Below are positions 46,500 to 57,775 of a stretch of 64,000 nucleotides of DNA, in pieces. The stretch's first letter is position 1; every line of letters starts with the position of its first letter. This DNA is from Patiria miniata (Eukaryota; Echinodermata; Asteroidea; Valvatida; Asterinidae): the NCBI RefSeq assembly GCF_015706575.1, contig NW_024037074.1, positions 29,067,334 to 29,131,333 on the forward strand. Direction: 5' to 3'. A program made the position numbers and the translations under genes. Under the pieces are notes generated by a model. It worked only from the letters and a program-made list of their open reading frames with translations, made no database searches and was not told the DNA's origin.

Positions 46500-48967
46500 C
46501 AAGAACAATGAATGGCACTCAGACGATGGTGTAGTTCCCATATACCCCACGGATTCTTATAATGCTAAAACATGTAGACAGAACAACATGAGAAATGAAA
46601 AATGGATGTCAGGCCCATCTTCCCCCCCCCCCCTCCCCTCTCAACACAACCGGAAGCCCACCGACAGTGTTGTTCTGCATCCGCCTGTGAAGGGCAGGGT
46701 GTTCAGATTGGCTTGGGTTTGAAGGGGATAGATAAGGTGCATGGTTGCGTTTCGCAGATTAATGGGAGATAACAGGCGAAGCCAGCGGAGGGGGGGGGGG
46801 GTAAGGGAGGTATTTACCCCCCCCATATTTTGTAAAGACTACCCTTTTTACCTATTGTGTCATGTTGTGGAGGGATCGTTTTTGAAGATGACTACTATTC
46901 CACTTTGGGAAAAATATAGGGGTCACCTTCTTTGGGTGAGAATATCTCGAAAAGTCAATGGTCAACCCACAAAAAAAATGAAAATAAAATAAAAGATGAC
47001 ATGTTGATTACCTTTTTTTCTGTGCACTTATACCTGTAAGAGTTCTGAGTGTTTTTTACAAGAATTTTGAAATATGGGCATTTAGCATTGGTGTCTATAG
47101 GAATTTTAATACAGGGCTGCACCCCAAGACCTGTAAATCGACTCCTAAAGACAAGTGATAATTACACGTACTTCCCGATTTTTTTTTTTTAGTAATACTT
47201 ATGACTGTAGATCTCCAACGCACGGTGTTTGAAATTTTAATTGAATACATGTAGTATTTCTTAAGTTATTGCCCCCGAAACGAGTTAATTCTGTATTTCA
47301 AAATTAGAATTTCGTCTTGTGATTTGTCATGATGACTGCGTACCATTATGATATTTAATATTATGGGGAAACTGTCAAACAATGAAATAATCATACATGT
47401 TTGACCGAAACAAATATAGTATCTTAAACGCGAAAAATACAAACCGAATGAAAACAAAAAGTTAACGTCCAAGAAATATGACACACGCAATAACCCGAGC
47501 CTACCAGGCCCAGATGTTTTAAGTTGTAAGTTCAGCCAGTAATCGGTCTTGATGTATTACTCATGAGGAGATTCTATTTCGCGAGAAACCGTCAAACAAC
47601 TAATGGAAGTTTATTTCCAGAAAGGACGCGCTAAATAAAACAAGTGTTAAGATTCCATCAATAGAGGGGGCGCCTCATAAATAGTGGTCTCCGCAAAGCG
47701 AGCAAATGCTAAGCCCCCATTGGCAAAAACCAGAAGCGTAAAAACATTATCTACACTTCTGTGTTTTCTTGTGGTGTCCCCCCCAGCTGGTAATGTGGCC
47801 CCTCCCCCTCCCCTCCCACATGTCCTGAGCAGGCCATGTTGCTGCTCCTCAGACACTCAGGTTAATACTGATTTACGATACATTTCTCTCATCCAAACTT
47901 CATTTAAGAAAAAAGGCTTGTTTCCGCTGTCATATGAAAATCAGACTCCTTTGAAATCTTGTAAAACCTTTACCCTAGTATTAGTTGAAATGTCTTACTT
48001 TGGTAAACGTATTTACCAAATTGAATTCCATGTACAAGTTAGGCCTACCTAGATTGCACACTTGTTATGCGGGTAATGAAGATACCCTGAAACATTTTTA
48101 TATTTTCGCTAAACTCAACCGGGTGCGAAAATGCTTGCCCGTGTTTAAGTGCATTTGAAAGAAATTGTTGCAATTTTGAATGAGCGAGGGTGAGAAATTG
48201 GACTAAAATTTGAATGAAGACTTTGCTGCTTTAAAACTCACATAATTATGTCTTCTACAAACATTAATGTGATTGACTTACTAGCACCCTATTATTGGTT
48301 AAACTCTCTCGCGTGAGTGGTCACTCTACTAATTATCACCACCTAGAAACGGACAGTACTATATCAATGAGTCTGTATTTCATAGGGTCCTAAATTCACA
48401 CTACCCCTGAAAAGAGACACTCCGGCGGAGACACGCCCAATGCAGTATCATTTATTAATCCTGGGAAAGATTTGTTTTCTTAAAAAAAAAAAATCCAAAA
48501 CAAACAAAGAAATGATAAGATATAGAATACAAATTCTAAAAAAACAAGGTCTTGAAAACACTAGTTTTTGATGAAAAGAAAATGAAAAGGAAGAGTGAAA
48601 TCGAATTCTACGGAAAGTAGAATTGCAAAGACATTTTGGATATTTACCCAAAAAAAATAAAGAAATCGTTTGTCGTCGAAATGAGCGAGCAAATACCAAT
48701 CTGGCTCTTGTGAACAAATGTATTATTAAGTACTTAAATCAGTGATTATTATTAACAATTGTAGTCAATTTGATATTTAAAAAAATTGCACCAATTCAGT
48801 GAATTACTTTGTATTTCTGTAAACTGTTATTTTGCTGTTTTGTCGTCTTAAATGTGGGGTTCGTGTTCAAGGCCAGATACAAATGTGTGTCGAGGGGGTT
48901 AGGGGCTGACAATTGGAGGGGGCAACAAAACTGATACCAATAGTTATTTATCTTTCAATAATTGAAC
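46500..48967. repeat. C-D spacer block matching the A-B spacer
   Basis: 46860-47743 matches 6786-7653 and 47744-48967 matches 14374-15924, with nothing in between where A-B holds the 6.7 kb array. A G-run/C-run inverted segment at 46785-46825 may be a decayed MITE. No gene is seen. Confidence 0.6.
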
Positions 48968-48975
48968 AAGAGCAG

Positions 48976-50489
48976 CAGTGTTGTAGTACTCGTACTCGGT
49001 ACTCGTACTCAAGTACCACTCGAGTACATTTTTTGAGTTCTCGTACTCGAATGTCAGAGTACTCACACTCGATACAACGGTACTTGTACTCGAGCAACAA
49101 AGTACTCGTACTCGCACATGTCGAAATTGTACTCGATCTTCAAAGTACTCGTACTTGAATAACAGCACTCGATACAATAAAGTACTCGTACTCGAATAGC
49201 GGTACTCGATAAAAAAAAATGGCAAAGCACATACGTTACCACAGCCTGATTGTATCGATACTTTGAGTTTCAAAATGATCGATTGCGGAGAAATTGAAAT
49301 GTTCTCTACTCTACGCACGTCAATCCGTATAAACACAATTAACAGCTAGCCGTGACTGGGTCTGTATATAGGTCTGACTGCGCCTGGGCCAATTACCCAC
49401 AATGACCCATTTGCCGTACACACTGAACGCCGAGGTGTTCCTCATTATGGGCGTACGATTAACTTGGGTGATTGGAGCAAAGCCGTTTTCTGAACCCCGG
49501 TTTCGGTCCTTTAATACGAATCAAGCCCCATTGCCAATGTGCATGAATGGAAAAAGAGACACAGTCGAAGCCGAGGTTTGAAAAACTGCCCCTAGTCTGG
49601 TTACGGCAGCAGGTCCAAACCGGCCTAGCCTTAAACAGAGGTTCATGAATGGGAAGCAGACTAAATGCGTACTGAGACACCTGCAAAAAAAAAACCACGC
49701 GAATCTGCCGGGGGTTTTGCATGCACGTTGCATGTACTTTTGCACGTGTACGCTTACGCTTGCCTGTTTGGCACTTTCAGTCACTTTTTTGTACTCAAAT
49801 TGTATACGTTGTTCGTGCAAAGAACCCCAAAATACATGTGTCATGTCGTCTGTGTCCTCTGTTGTGAAGTTTTGGTAAAAAGATCACAGGGAGTTTGTCA
49901 AAAATGGTGTGAAACGCCACAGTGCAGCGTGCATGTTTTGTGCTGCTTGCATATCTTGCGGGTTTTTTTTAGTCTGAGGAATCTAAGGACCCGAAAATAC
50001 ATGAATAATAATAATGAAAATTAAATGCAAAACACGGTATAGATTATTCTATTAAATGACAGTTGACCTAAACGTTCATGTCTGTATCTCATCTGTGCAG
50101 CATTTCCTTGGAAAATACATTTACATTGATTTGAGACTGCTGTTGCCGATTTAAAAAAAACAAATTAACTTTAAAAATTGAAAAAGCTTACAAAGACGAA
50201 CTCTATCACAAGTGATTCACAGTACACATCATTTTAGGCTTCAAGCACAATATACCCAGTGTCGTATCCAGAAATACAAGTACTCGTACTCGTACTCGGA
50301 ATACAAGTACTCGTACTCGTACTCGTACTCGGAAGTACAAGTACTCGTACTCGTACTCAGACGTTCAAGTACTCGTACTCGGAGACCTGTTCTTGTACTC
50401 GGAAGCACAAGTACTCGTACTCGTACTCGGCAACCTAGGTACTCGGCAGTACTCGGTACTCGGGAAAAAAGTACTCGCCTTCAACACTG
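48976..50489. mobile_element. hAT-like element with GTACTC-repeat ends
   Basis: It starts CAGTGTTGTAGTACTCG and ends GTACTCGCCTTCAACACTG, with an 8-bp duplication AAGAGCAG (48968-48975 and 50490-50497). The A-B spacer shows the empty site at 15925-15932. CAGTGTTG ends and 8-bp duplications are typical of hAT. Irregular arrays of GTACTC units fill both subterminal regions (48986-49210 and 50275-50475) in inverted orientation. The 1 kb centre has no transposase, so it is non-autonomous. Confidence 0.85.
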
Positions 50490-50599
50490 AAGAGCAGTAA
50501 ATATTACTAAGACGATGGCGTAGTCCACTCGTTTCATTTCCCCTACGGATTCTTGAAATATAATGATTAATAATTTACTTGCAGCTGGAATGCTGAATT

Positions 50600-50895
50600 G
50601 CGAAGGACTCGGCTACAACGTGGTCGGGCCGCTGGCACGTAAAGGTGCCTATGGCTGCCGGCCACATCGACCCATATTATTACCACAGAGCACAGCCTGA
50701 GGTCGAAAGTGTTTGATTTTGCCGGAGGGAGGAAAACCGGAGGGCACAGAGAAAACCCCCATTGTACAGGAGAGAACCAACGCACAACTCTACTCACATG
50801 TGATCCGTGGCCAGGATTTGAACCATGGTCACCTTGGTGAGAGGCGAGCGCTTTACGCACAAGCCACCCACGCCACCCAAAATGGTAGTGTAATG
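50600..50895 (-). mobile_element. tRNA-derived SINE, copy 3
   Basis: Minus-strand SINE with box B GGTTCAAATCC (one change) read from about 50815, and the same body words as the copies at 16045 and 31755. Confidence 0.65.
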
Positions 50896-52802
50896 TAATC
50901 AGGAAAAATAATGAAGGGAAATATAAACGCATCCCCACGCTTTTCGATTATGTAACGGCCAGCTTACCGGGTATCAGGCCCTTTTACCTGCCCCCTCCCC
51001 CACTCATAGCCTAACATAACCGGAAACAGATGGACAATTTGGTTCTGTATCCGCCGTGAAGGGACAGGGTGTTTAGGCCGTTTGGGTCTGAAGGTTGTAA
51101 AACATTAATTAGGTGGTTGCGTTCTGCAGATTGATGGCAGATGGGTGAGATGGGTGGGGGAGGGGGCAAAGCCTTGGTGAGAGAGGCTGGATAGAGTGAA
51201 AGTTGAACCCACGTCAGCTTACTGGCAGGTATGTTAGGGGCAGGGTCGTTGCCAAGTGCAGCGGTGAGGTCTGAGTACCCGATTTAGTAAACATGGTCTG
51301 CGCATTAAACACGCGGCCAGCTCCTAAGGCCAGACGGCGTAGTACGGACGTCCTGTCCTCTTTGCCACTGGTTATAGCTGTCTCAACAATACCCCCCCAT
51401 ACCCCCCCCGTGATTTTCAAATATCCGATGGCAGATTTATTTCAGTTAAAATATTAGTGCTGTTCGTTCCCATCGTGGTCAAAGTCACGGTCCAAGCCGG
51501 ATGTTGAGATACGATACGTCACTTCAAACTCAGTGGCGTAACCCGGAAAGCTAGGGAGGGCGTGCCTCGACCACTCAGGCCTTCCTGGGATTCGGGAAGA
51601 CGCTTAACTCTTTGAATGCTTCCTCCAGAAAATGAGGAGTCTAAACTATGGTCCCTTTAATGAACCACGCCAATGAGTAATACTTCACGGCGTAATATCT
51701 CTTGAAAATACTAGGTTTGAAAACGACACACCCTAGATAGGTATAAGAATAGGTACTGTTTGGAATTGTGGGCAGTATTGTTCCGCTAGAAATCAGGCAC
51801 ACTCAGGGGTACACTTAGTGATTATTTTTGAGTTTCGGTAGAATATGGGCCACCGTCTTTTCAAATTCTCTCAGTAGGTATTCTTATAGGCCGGCCTATT
51901 TTAGCGGGGAAACAGTTGGTTTTCATAAGCAGAAAATTGATGAGTGAATTACTAAAAACAGTGGCACTCGATAGGTAACACCCAACGAAAAACAAATGTC
52001 ACTACACGACTGTTAATGCTGTAAAAATAGATTTACTCTTCCTCTTCCTGTCGAAGAAACTATTAATAGAAAGGGGAACAACAGCACTCTAGCATTAAAT
52101 ATGAGCGTATGAGGAAATCGTACAGCTTTTTCCCTTCTCCGCCTCAGCATATTGGTTCGGGTTCCGCTGTTGGCTGCCCAGGGTGGTTAGGAGGGGGAAG
52201 GGATGGTGGGGCAGGGGTTCAATATGGGGATTCGTGCTTTGCTCGGAGATCAGGCTATTAACGGCTAGTTTGTTCTTAAGGAAAGAAGTTTGTTGCACAT
52301 GGTAAGATCCAAACAGTTGGGGTAAGTTTGGGATAACGTTTGATTAGGCGAGGGTCAAGATCGGGGTTGGCCTAGTTATGTGTTATTTGGTATAGGTTGG
52401 GCTCAATAAGCGGAGGTGGGAGGACCTCAATTAGCGGGGAGGGGGTTCTGCAGGTGCAAGGTCGTTTGCATGCCGAGAAGTTGGCCGGGCCTAGCGCACG
52501 TTGAATGGTTATAATTAAGTTGCCTTTGAGAACGGCTGGGTTCTGCAAAATAAGTGTACTTCATCGTAAGAAAACGGCACCTGTACATGGACCTGATATT
52601 ATGCACACAATATATTGAAGTTCTTATTACGTTTTCTTTTCAAGCTAAATTATTACGCCTTCGTTTTCTATTAAAAATGACGACTGCATAACCTGACTAC
52701 AAAATACTAGCCACCAAATGCGTGGCTCCATTAAATAACACGAAGCGCAAAATCAACACTGATTGAATCACGTATTGCCGGTGTACGTCATTATTCTATC
52801 CA
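50896..52802. repeat. Spacer and distal promoter-side block of gene D
   Basis: It aligns with 31991-33914 and with 16331-17040 plus 20500-21457. Near 51815 it shows the uninterrupted site of the 3.46 kb element. No gene is seen. Confidence 0.6.
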
Positions 52803-53142
52803 CCAATCAGAGTTAGTCACCCAACAAGTCGGTGACCACAAGTGAGTGGTCTGTGATTGACAGGTGCCAATCACAATCCACGCGTTTGAATGTGTCACTG
52901 ACATCCCTACGCTCATTCCACCAATCAGGTGCGGCTATATCAGTGTAGGTGATACAAGCTTCAGGCTTAAAATGTGACAATGCAATATAAACATCATTTC
53001 CGTCTCATTAATATGAAGCGAGTCAGTGATGAGTGATTGACAGCGCGCAGGGGCCAATCACAAACCGGGCTTGCAAGTTCCTCAGTCACTGCTCGGGAAA
53101 TCGACGTCAATATTTAAGACACAAGCTGCCGGCTCAAACCTC
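52803..53142 (+). promoter_or_regulatory. Promoter of C1q gene D
   Basis: CCAAT at 52803, 52867, 52921 and 53054; TGATTGACAG at 52854-52863 and 53034-53043; TATTTAAG at 53111-53118, 32 nt before the proposed start. Confidence 0.65.
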
Positions 53143-53219
53143 ACAACGACCGCAGCTCATGTCCACGTTCAGACGACAACCCGAGAGAACTGCTTGCAAG
53201 ATAGAACAAGAGTTGCACG
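53143..53219 (+). other. Exon 1 (non-coding) of gene D with upstream ORF
   Basis: 77 nt ending CACG before GTGAGTG. Its ATG at 53159 begins MSTFRRQPERTACKIEQELH. Confidence 0.6.
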
Positions 53220-53422
53220 GTGAGTGTTTGAAACAATATTTTAAGATAATTCTTCCAACTTTGGGTTTGATCTTTTTGATTTATGATATTGACAAAAATG
53301 TGCTTATAGCCAAAACAGTGCGCTTTAAATATTTCCTACCATGATGATCCTGTTTCCATACGTTCACTCGATAACTTATCGATAGGTGCTTGAATAATCA
53401 CGAGATATTATAATGTATATAA

Positions 53423-53800
53423 GGCCACAAAAAAAAAAGTCTCCGGTTTCTGGTATTGAGCTTGCCCAAAAAGTGGTGCGGGGACGCGTTTTTTTTTTTT
53501 TTTTTTTTACCTGTGTTTTTTTGGCTTCAAATGTCGGCTGATGACTGCAATTGGTGTCCGACTAAACTTAGTGCAAAAATATTATGGGGGACTAGAGAGG
53601 CCGCATAAAGCTTATTCTCGATCATAACCCCATCTAAAAACACGTTAAAATTGTGCAGCAGCAGGATTCCAGTCGAACTAGTGAGTTTGGCGGTTTTGAG
53701 ACATCATCTTTCATTGAATAAAACACGTTTTCATTTTGCCGACGTGCATGGTTACGGCAACGCGAGCGCATACCAGAAATCGGAGACTTTTTTTTTGGCC
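53423..53800. mobile_element. PIF/Harbinger-like MITE
   Basis: The ends match when inverted: GGCCACAAAAAAAAAAGTCT and then CCGGTTTCTGGTAT, against the complement of the right end, GGCCAAAAAAAAAGTCT and then CCGATTTCTGGTAT. TAA lies on both sides (53420-53422 and 53801-53803), a 3-bp TWA duplication typical of PIF/Harbinger. Intron A lacks it at the same place (near 95). It is 378 bp with no transposase. Confidence 0.75.
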
Positions 53801-54785
53801 TAATACAGCTGAATTAGCTCTTAGTCTGATCAGTTGCTGCAGATTCATACCAACATTTTGTGAGGCTAACGTTTCAGGCAATAAAAGCTAAGAGCAAACT
53901 AATCAGGGTTTTTATTTTATTTGTTCGGAATAAGGAATTTCGGTCTGACGATGTTATCGCTGCTACTTCCATGGTGCACTCTCAAAATTCTCAAAATTCT
54001 GACTGATTTCTCTAGCTCTTGAAAATTCACTTGAATTGTTGTCACTACCGATAGCACACTATAAATCTATGCAAGTTTTATAGTTTTTATTGCCATTCAG
54101 GTTCGCCAGATTTCCAGTCATACCTGGCTGAAGGTTTTCAAGAGCGTTTACATGACGTTCCAAATATATTGTTATTGAGGTTCACGCACTTGCACAATAT
54201 TTCAGATGATTAATTAAAACCTTTTTTGGGGGGTTAAAAGAAAGAAATCTTGCAAAAGTTCGACACTTGACACCTAATATCAGTATGACCATTCAGCCCC
54301 TTTATTATCTTGCTAGTACTCCCTGTTTATTGTATAAAATAATATAATCCCAATGCGATGCGCTCACCTTTTTTCCGGCAATCACTCTGACTGATTCAGG
54401 ATAAAAGGTTATGCGGAAGTTGGCAACGGAAGAACGTGTACAGGAAATCGGGACAACTCAAACATCCTGTCCTATGTTGTGTTATTTAAAATTGGGATAG
54501 TTTCAATACCTTTTTGCGCTTTGTTTTTAAACTGTGTCATTTCAATAGTTCACAGTGCGTCATTCCGGTCTGATCACTATAGGCCTGAACGTTCATAATT
54601 TCAAGCACTGCACGATAAAAGTGTCACTGGCTAGAATAGACTAGAGGGCGCAAATACAAACGGACTGGATCATTATTACACACACAGTTTTATTCAAGTT
54701 CAAATTGCTTTATCAATTAACAAAAGCCCATTGCAATTGATGTTTGTACAAATTAATCGTGCCGTCTGCTCTGCTGTCCGACTTC

Positions 54786-55146
54786 TTGAGGAGTGCCGTG
54801 GCCTCGTGGTTAAGGGCATAGAATTCATGGTCTGTGGGTAATTCTGCGGGTTGGGGGTTCGAGTCCAGCCAGGGGTTATGGTGCGTGTGCCCTTTGGCAA
54901 GGCACTTTGTCACTCATTGCTTCTCTCCACCCAGGGATAAATGGGTACCTGTGAGGGCAGAGATGGTTATGTGATTGATTTAGCTTGCTTGCGCCCAACA
55001 GGCAGCATCGAGCTGTATACTCCCAAGGGAGCTGAGATGGTATTTGGAATGTTTAATTGGCTCAATGATAGGGGTAATAATAATACTGTTAGCGCCATGA
55101 TTTAGTTTACTAAAAAGGGGGTTCTTAAATGCCGATTATTATTATT
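54786..55146 (+). mobile_element. Full-length tRNA-derived SINE
   Basis: The tRNA-like head (GTGGCCTCGTGGTTAAGGGC; box B GGTTCGAGTCC near 54857) is followed by a conserved-type body (TTTGGCAAGGCACTT, CCACCCAGGGATAAATGGGT, CTCCCAAGGGAGCTGAGATG) and an (ATT)n tail. ACTTC flanks it (54781-54785 and 55147-55151), and intron B shows the uninterrupted site near 23050. The family is widespread in marine invertebrates, as I recall it. Confidence 0.88.
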
Positions 55147-55659
55147 ACTTCAACGTTTGAAGCACCAACTTTCTGATGAATTCAGCCATGTTTGCATGTA
55201 GGATTCCACTCAGCATTCTGTTAAATATCTTTTTCAAAAAGCAATATTTTCAGTGTTTTAGGTTGTGCAATTGGTACACATTTTTATTTTCTTGAATACT
55301 AAAGATTTTCCCAGACACATTCATGGTTGACAAACAAAATGGTGGCTGATGCTAATAGCCAAACAGGTGCGCTGATTTCCCGCCACCGGGAAAACAATTC
55401 TTTTTGTAACGACTGTAACTTAACTGCGGTGGTCCACCTGTAATATTTCCGCCACTATACTGGTATGAGGTCGTTTCCCCTAATTATGCAGAAAATAACT
55501 CAATAAGTCATTTTTATCAATTGGTATTATTTTCCGCCAGCATTCTGTTTATATGTTGAAGATTTCTTCCTTGAAATATGTGTTCATTCCTTTATACAAA
55601 ATAAAAAAATCAAATCATTTTATACTTTATAATTATCAGACAGTACCTTCAAGGGCGGA

Positions 55660-55791
55660 TCCAGAGAGTAACTGCAGGGGGTGCAGGTTGTGCCGGGGAA
55701 AGGGTGTGGGTGTAAGGGTTCTCTCAAGTAAAATTTGGCCTTATTTCATAACATTTAGGTCACTGCCTCCACACCCCTGGATCCGCCACTG
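55660..55791. mobile_element. Short MITE of the GGCGGATCCAG family
   Basis: The left end CAAGGGCGGATCCAG and right end CTGGATCCGCCACTG are well kept. It is 132 bp and a sister of 2448-2602 and 36490-36643. Confidence 0.6.
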
Positions 55792-56480
55792 ATCTTGCTA
55801 CACTGCCGAATTTTATTGAACATGTGTTACTTTTGTAAACGTATGCATGAATGTGAATTCCCGAGCAGGACTGAAATCAAAAGCACAATAAATTCAATGC
55901 AAAAAATACATCAATTGCTTACTTTTTACGCGTATAGCGAAGATACCATTAAATATTTTGATCATTCGCTAAATTCAACTGGATTTGAAAAAGTTGCTAA
56001 TTTGAAAGAAAGTGTTCAAATATTGAATAAGCAGGGTGTGAAATTGGACGGGAGGAAAAGCTATTTTAATGAATTATTTGCTGTTTTAAAAACTCACATA
56101 ATTGTGCTTTCAAAATCATTTTACTGACTTACTAGTGCCTAAAAAATACACACCATTTTTGGTAAAATGAATTTGAATAAAGGTTTTACTGAATGCGTTT
56201 CAATAAATTGAATGCTGATTTCATGGAGCATTCAGTTTCCCAAGAAACTTTACAAAGCGACATTAAAACAGGTTTTTTTTTTTTCTGGATGTATTCGGCC
56301 AGAAAAATACCGGTCAAACAATCATTTTGACCGTTATTACTTAGTGAATAATTGTTCCCGTTTTCGAATGATGATTTATCAAAATGAAAATAAATCCTCA
56401 CAATTGCATTAAATCGATGATAAAATTATTTAATTCCTTAATCAAGTATAAATGTTACAGGTTTTTTTTTTTTTTTTCAG

Positions 56481-56552
56481 CCTACACCGAATTCCTTGTG
56501 ATCTCTTTTTGGACCTGATCTTCAAGTTTTCAAGAGCGAACCATCGAGGTCG
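56481..56552 (+). other. Candidate non-coding exon 2 of gene D
   Basis: It has the strongest acceptor of the set (a long T run then CAG) and the donor GGTCG before GTGAGGTG. The upstream ORF continues YTEFLVISFWT and then TGA. Confidence 0.4.
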
Positions 56553-56929
56553 GTGAGGTGATGTCTAATTGATTCTATCATGACCGTGAAAAGGGCGGGC
56601 CGTCCCCACAAAAAAACCTGATGTAATTCGGTCTCTTTTCCTGACTTATATCGGCGAGCAAAAGTAATAACCAGCCCAATTATGTGGATTGTCCATCGTT
56701 ACCATGGCAACCGATTTAAAAAGAACCCACCTTGTCCTTATATTTTATGAAAATGAAACTGCCATATCACTCCGAACACATTCTCTGAATAACGATTCCT
56801 CAGAAATATTATGAAGACATACATGTCTCTAAGACAAATTCTTCAGTTTATGTCACATCATTATTTATTTAGTTATTATCGATCTTGTTTTCAGTTTCAT
56901 ATATAGGTCCTTTTTTGCTTTCTTTACAG

Positions 56930-57775
56930 ATGAAGATCTGTGTGGCCACCATTCTGTCAATCGCCCTCCTTCTGGGTAATTCTGTCAAGCTCCGAGCTTC
57001 CGTTACTGGGCCAGTTCCCTCGGACGGGGATGGGCCTGCGTCTCAGGTGTGTCAGCAGTGCTGCCAGGGACCTGCCGCAATACCCGGCATACCAGGTCTG
57101 CCTGGACCGGTGGGACAGATGGGGCCGTACGGTCAGCCGGGGTCAAAGGGCGACAAAGGTCAGCTAGGTCAAAAAGGTGAGATTGGACGGGTTGGACCTA
57201 TGGGTGATCGGGGAGCACCTGGGAACACTGGGTCTAAAAGTGATGACGGCATTGGTCTGCCCGGCAAGATAGGTCCGAGAGGCCCATCGGGTCTTGTTGG
57301 AGCAGCCGGTCAGGCTGGTGTCAAAGGTCAGAAGGGTGAGCCAGGGGAGACACCAGACGATTCAAACCAGCGGGTAGCATTCACCGTGGTGAGGACGAGC
57401 GACTCGGATGAATCTACGAGTCACGACACCCATTTGCCCTTCCAGGAGACCGAGACGCTTCTGCCAGGTACCAGTTTCGATCTCGAGACCGGTACGTTCA
57501 CCTGTAGTGTGTCGGGCACCTACGTATTTACATTTTCTGTTCTTAAGCATAGCAACGGCGGTTCCCTTGTCATCCATCTTGTTAAAAACAACCACAAGGT
57601 GATTACCACTTATGGTCAAGCAAATCAACGAGGTCAGTTGTCTGGAAGCGCAGTGCTGGTTCTGCAGCGTGGAGATACGGTGTATGTTACCATGTACGGT
57701 AGGGCGTTTAGCAATCCCACCTATCACTACACCTCATTCAGTGGCTTCCTCCTTTACCCGGAGTCAATTAATTAA
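56930..57775 (+). CDS. Secreted collagen-like C1q-domain protein, gene D
   Basis: The product is 281 residues, the longest of the four. Signal peptide (1-23) and CxxCC (41-45) are as in the others. The collagen stem is 18 + Gly-Ile + 11, but triplet 18 begins with Ser104 (AGT at 57239-57241) instead of Gly, right before the Gly-Ile break. The second collagen part also differs (GPS GLV GAA GQA). The C1q domain (about 148-281) is intact and ends TSFSGFLLYPESIN; the C-terminal loop lacks a glycosylation sequon. The start is fixed by the acceptor TTTCTTTACAG; an in-frame Met at 56885 lies in the intron. Exon 1 is at 53143-53219. The SESIN-type end and the 3' flank pair it with gene C. Confidence 0.93.
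   Translation: MKICVATILSIALLLGNSVKLRASVTGPVPSDGDGPASQVCQQCCQGPAAIPGIPGLPGPVGQMGPYGQPGSKGDKGQLGQKGEIGRVGPMGDRGAPGNTGSKSDDGIGLPGKIGPRGPSGLVGAAGQAGVKGQKGEPGETPDDSNQRVAFTVVRTSDSDESTSHDTHLPFQETETLLPGTSFDLETGTFTCSVSGTYVFTFSVLKHSNGGSLVIHLVKNNHKVITTYGQANQRGQLSGSAVLVLQRGDTVYVTMYGRAFSNPTYHYTSFSGFLLYPESIN

Larger units (their letters stand above)
53220..56929 (+). other. Intron region of gene D
   Basis: At 3.7 kb this is the shortest complete intron. Its backbone matches introns A and B, with a Harbinger-like MITE (53423-53800), a SINE (54786-55146), a small MITE (55660-55791) and the candidate exon at 56481. CTAGAGGGCGC is at 54641-54651. Confidence 0.6.

Noticed and set aside
50212-50490. Protein of YSYSY / TRT repeats at the hAT-like element ends (also 48913-49336)
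   Set aside because: These are only translations of GTACTC microsatellite repeats.
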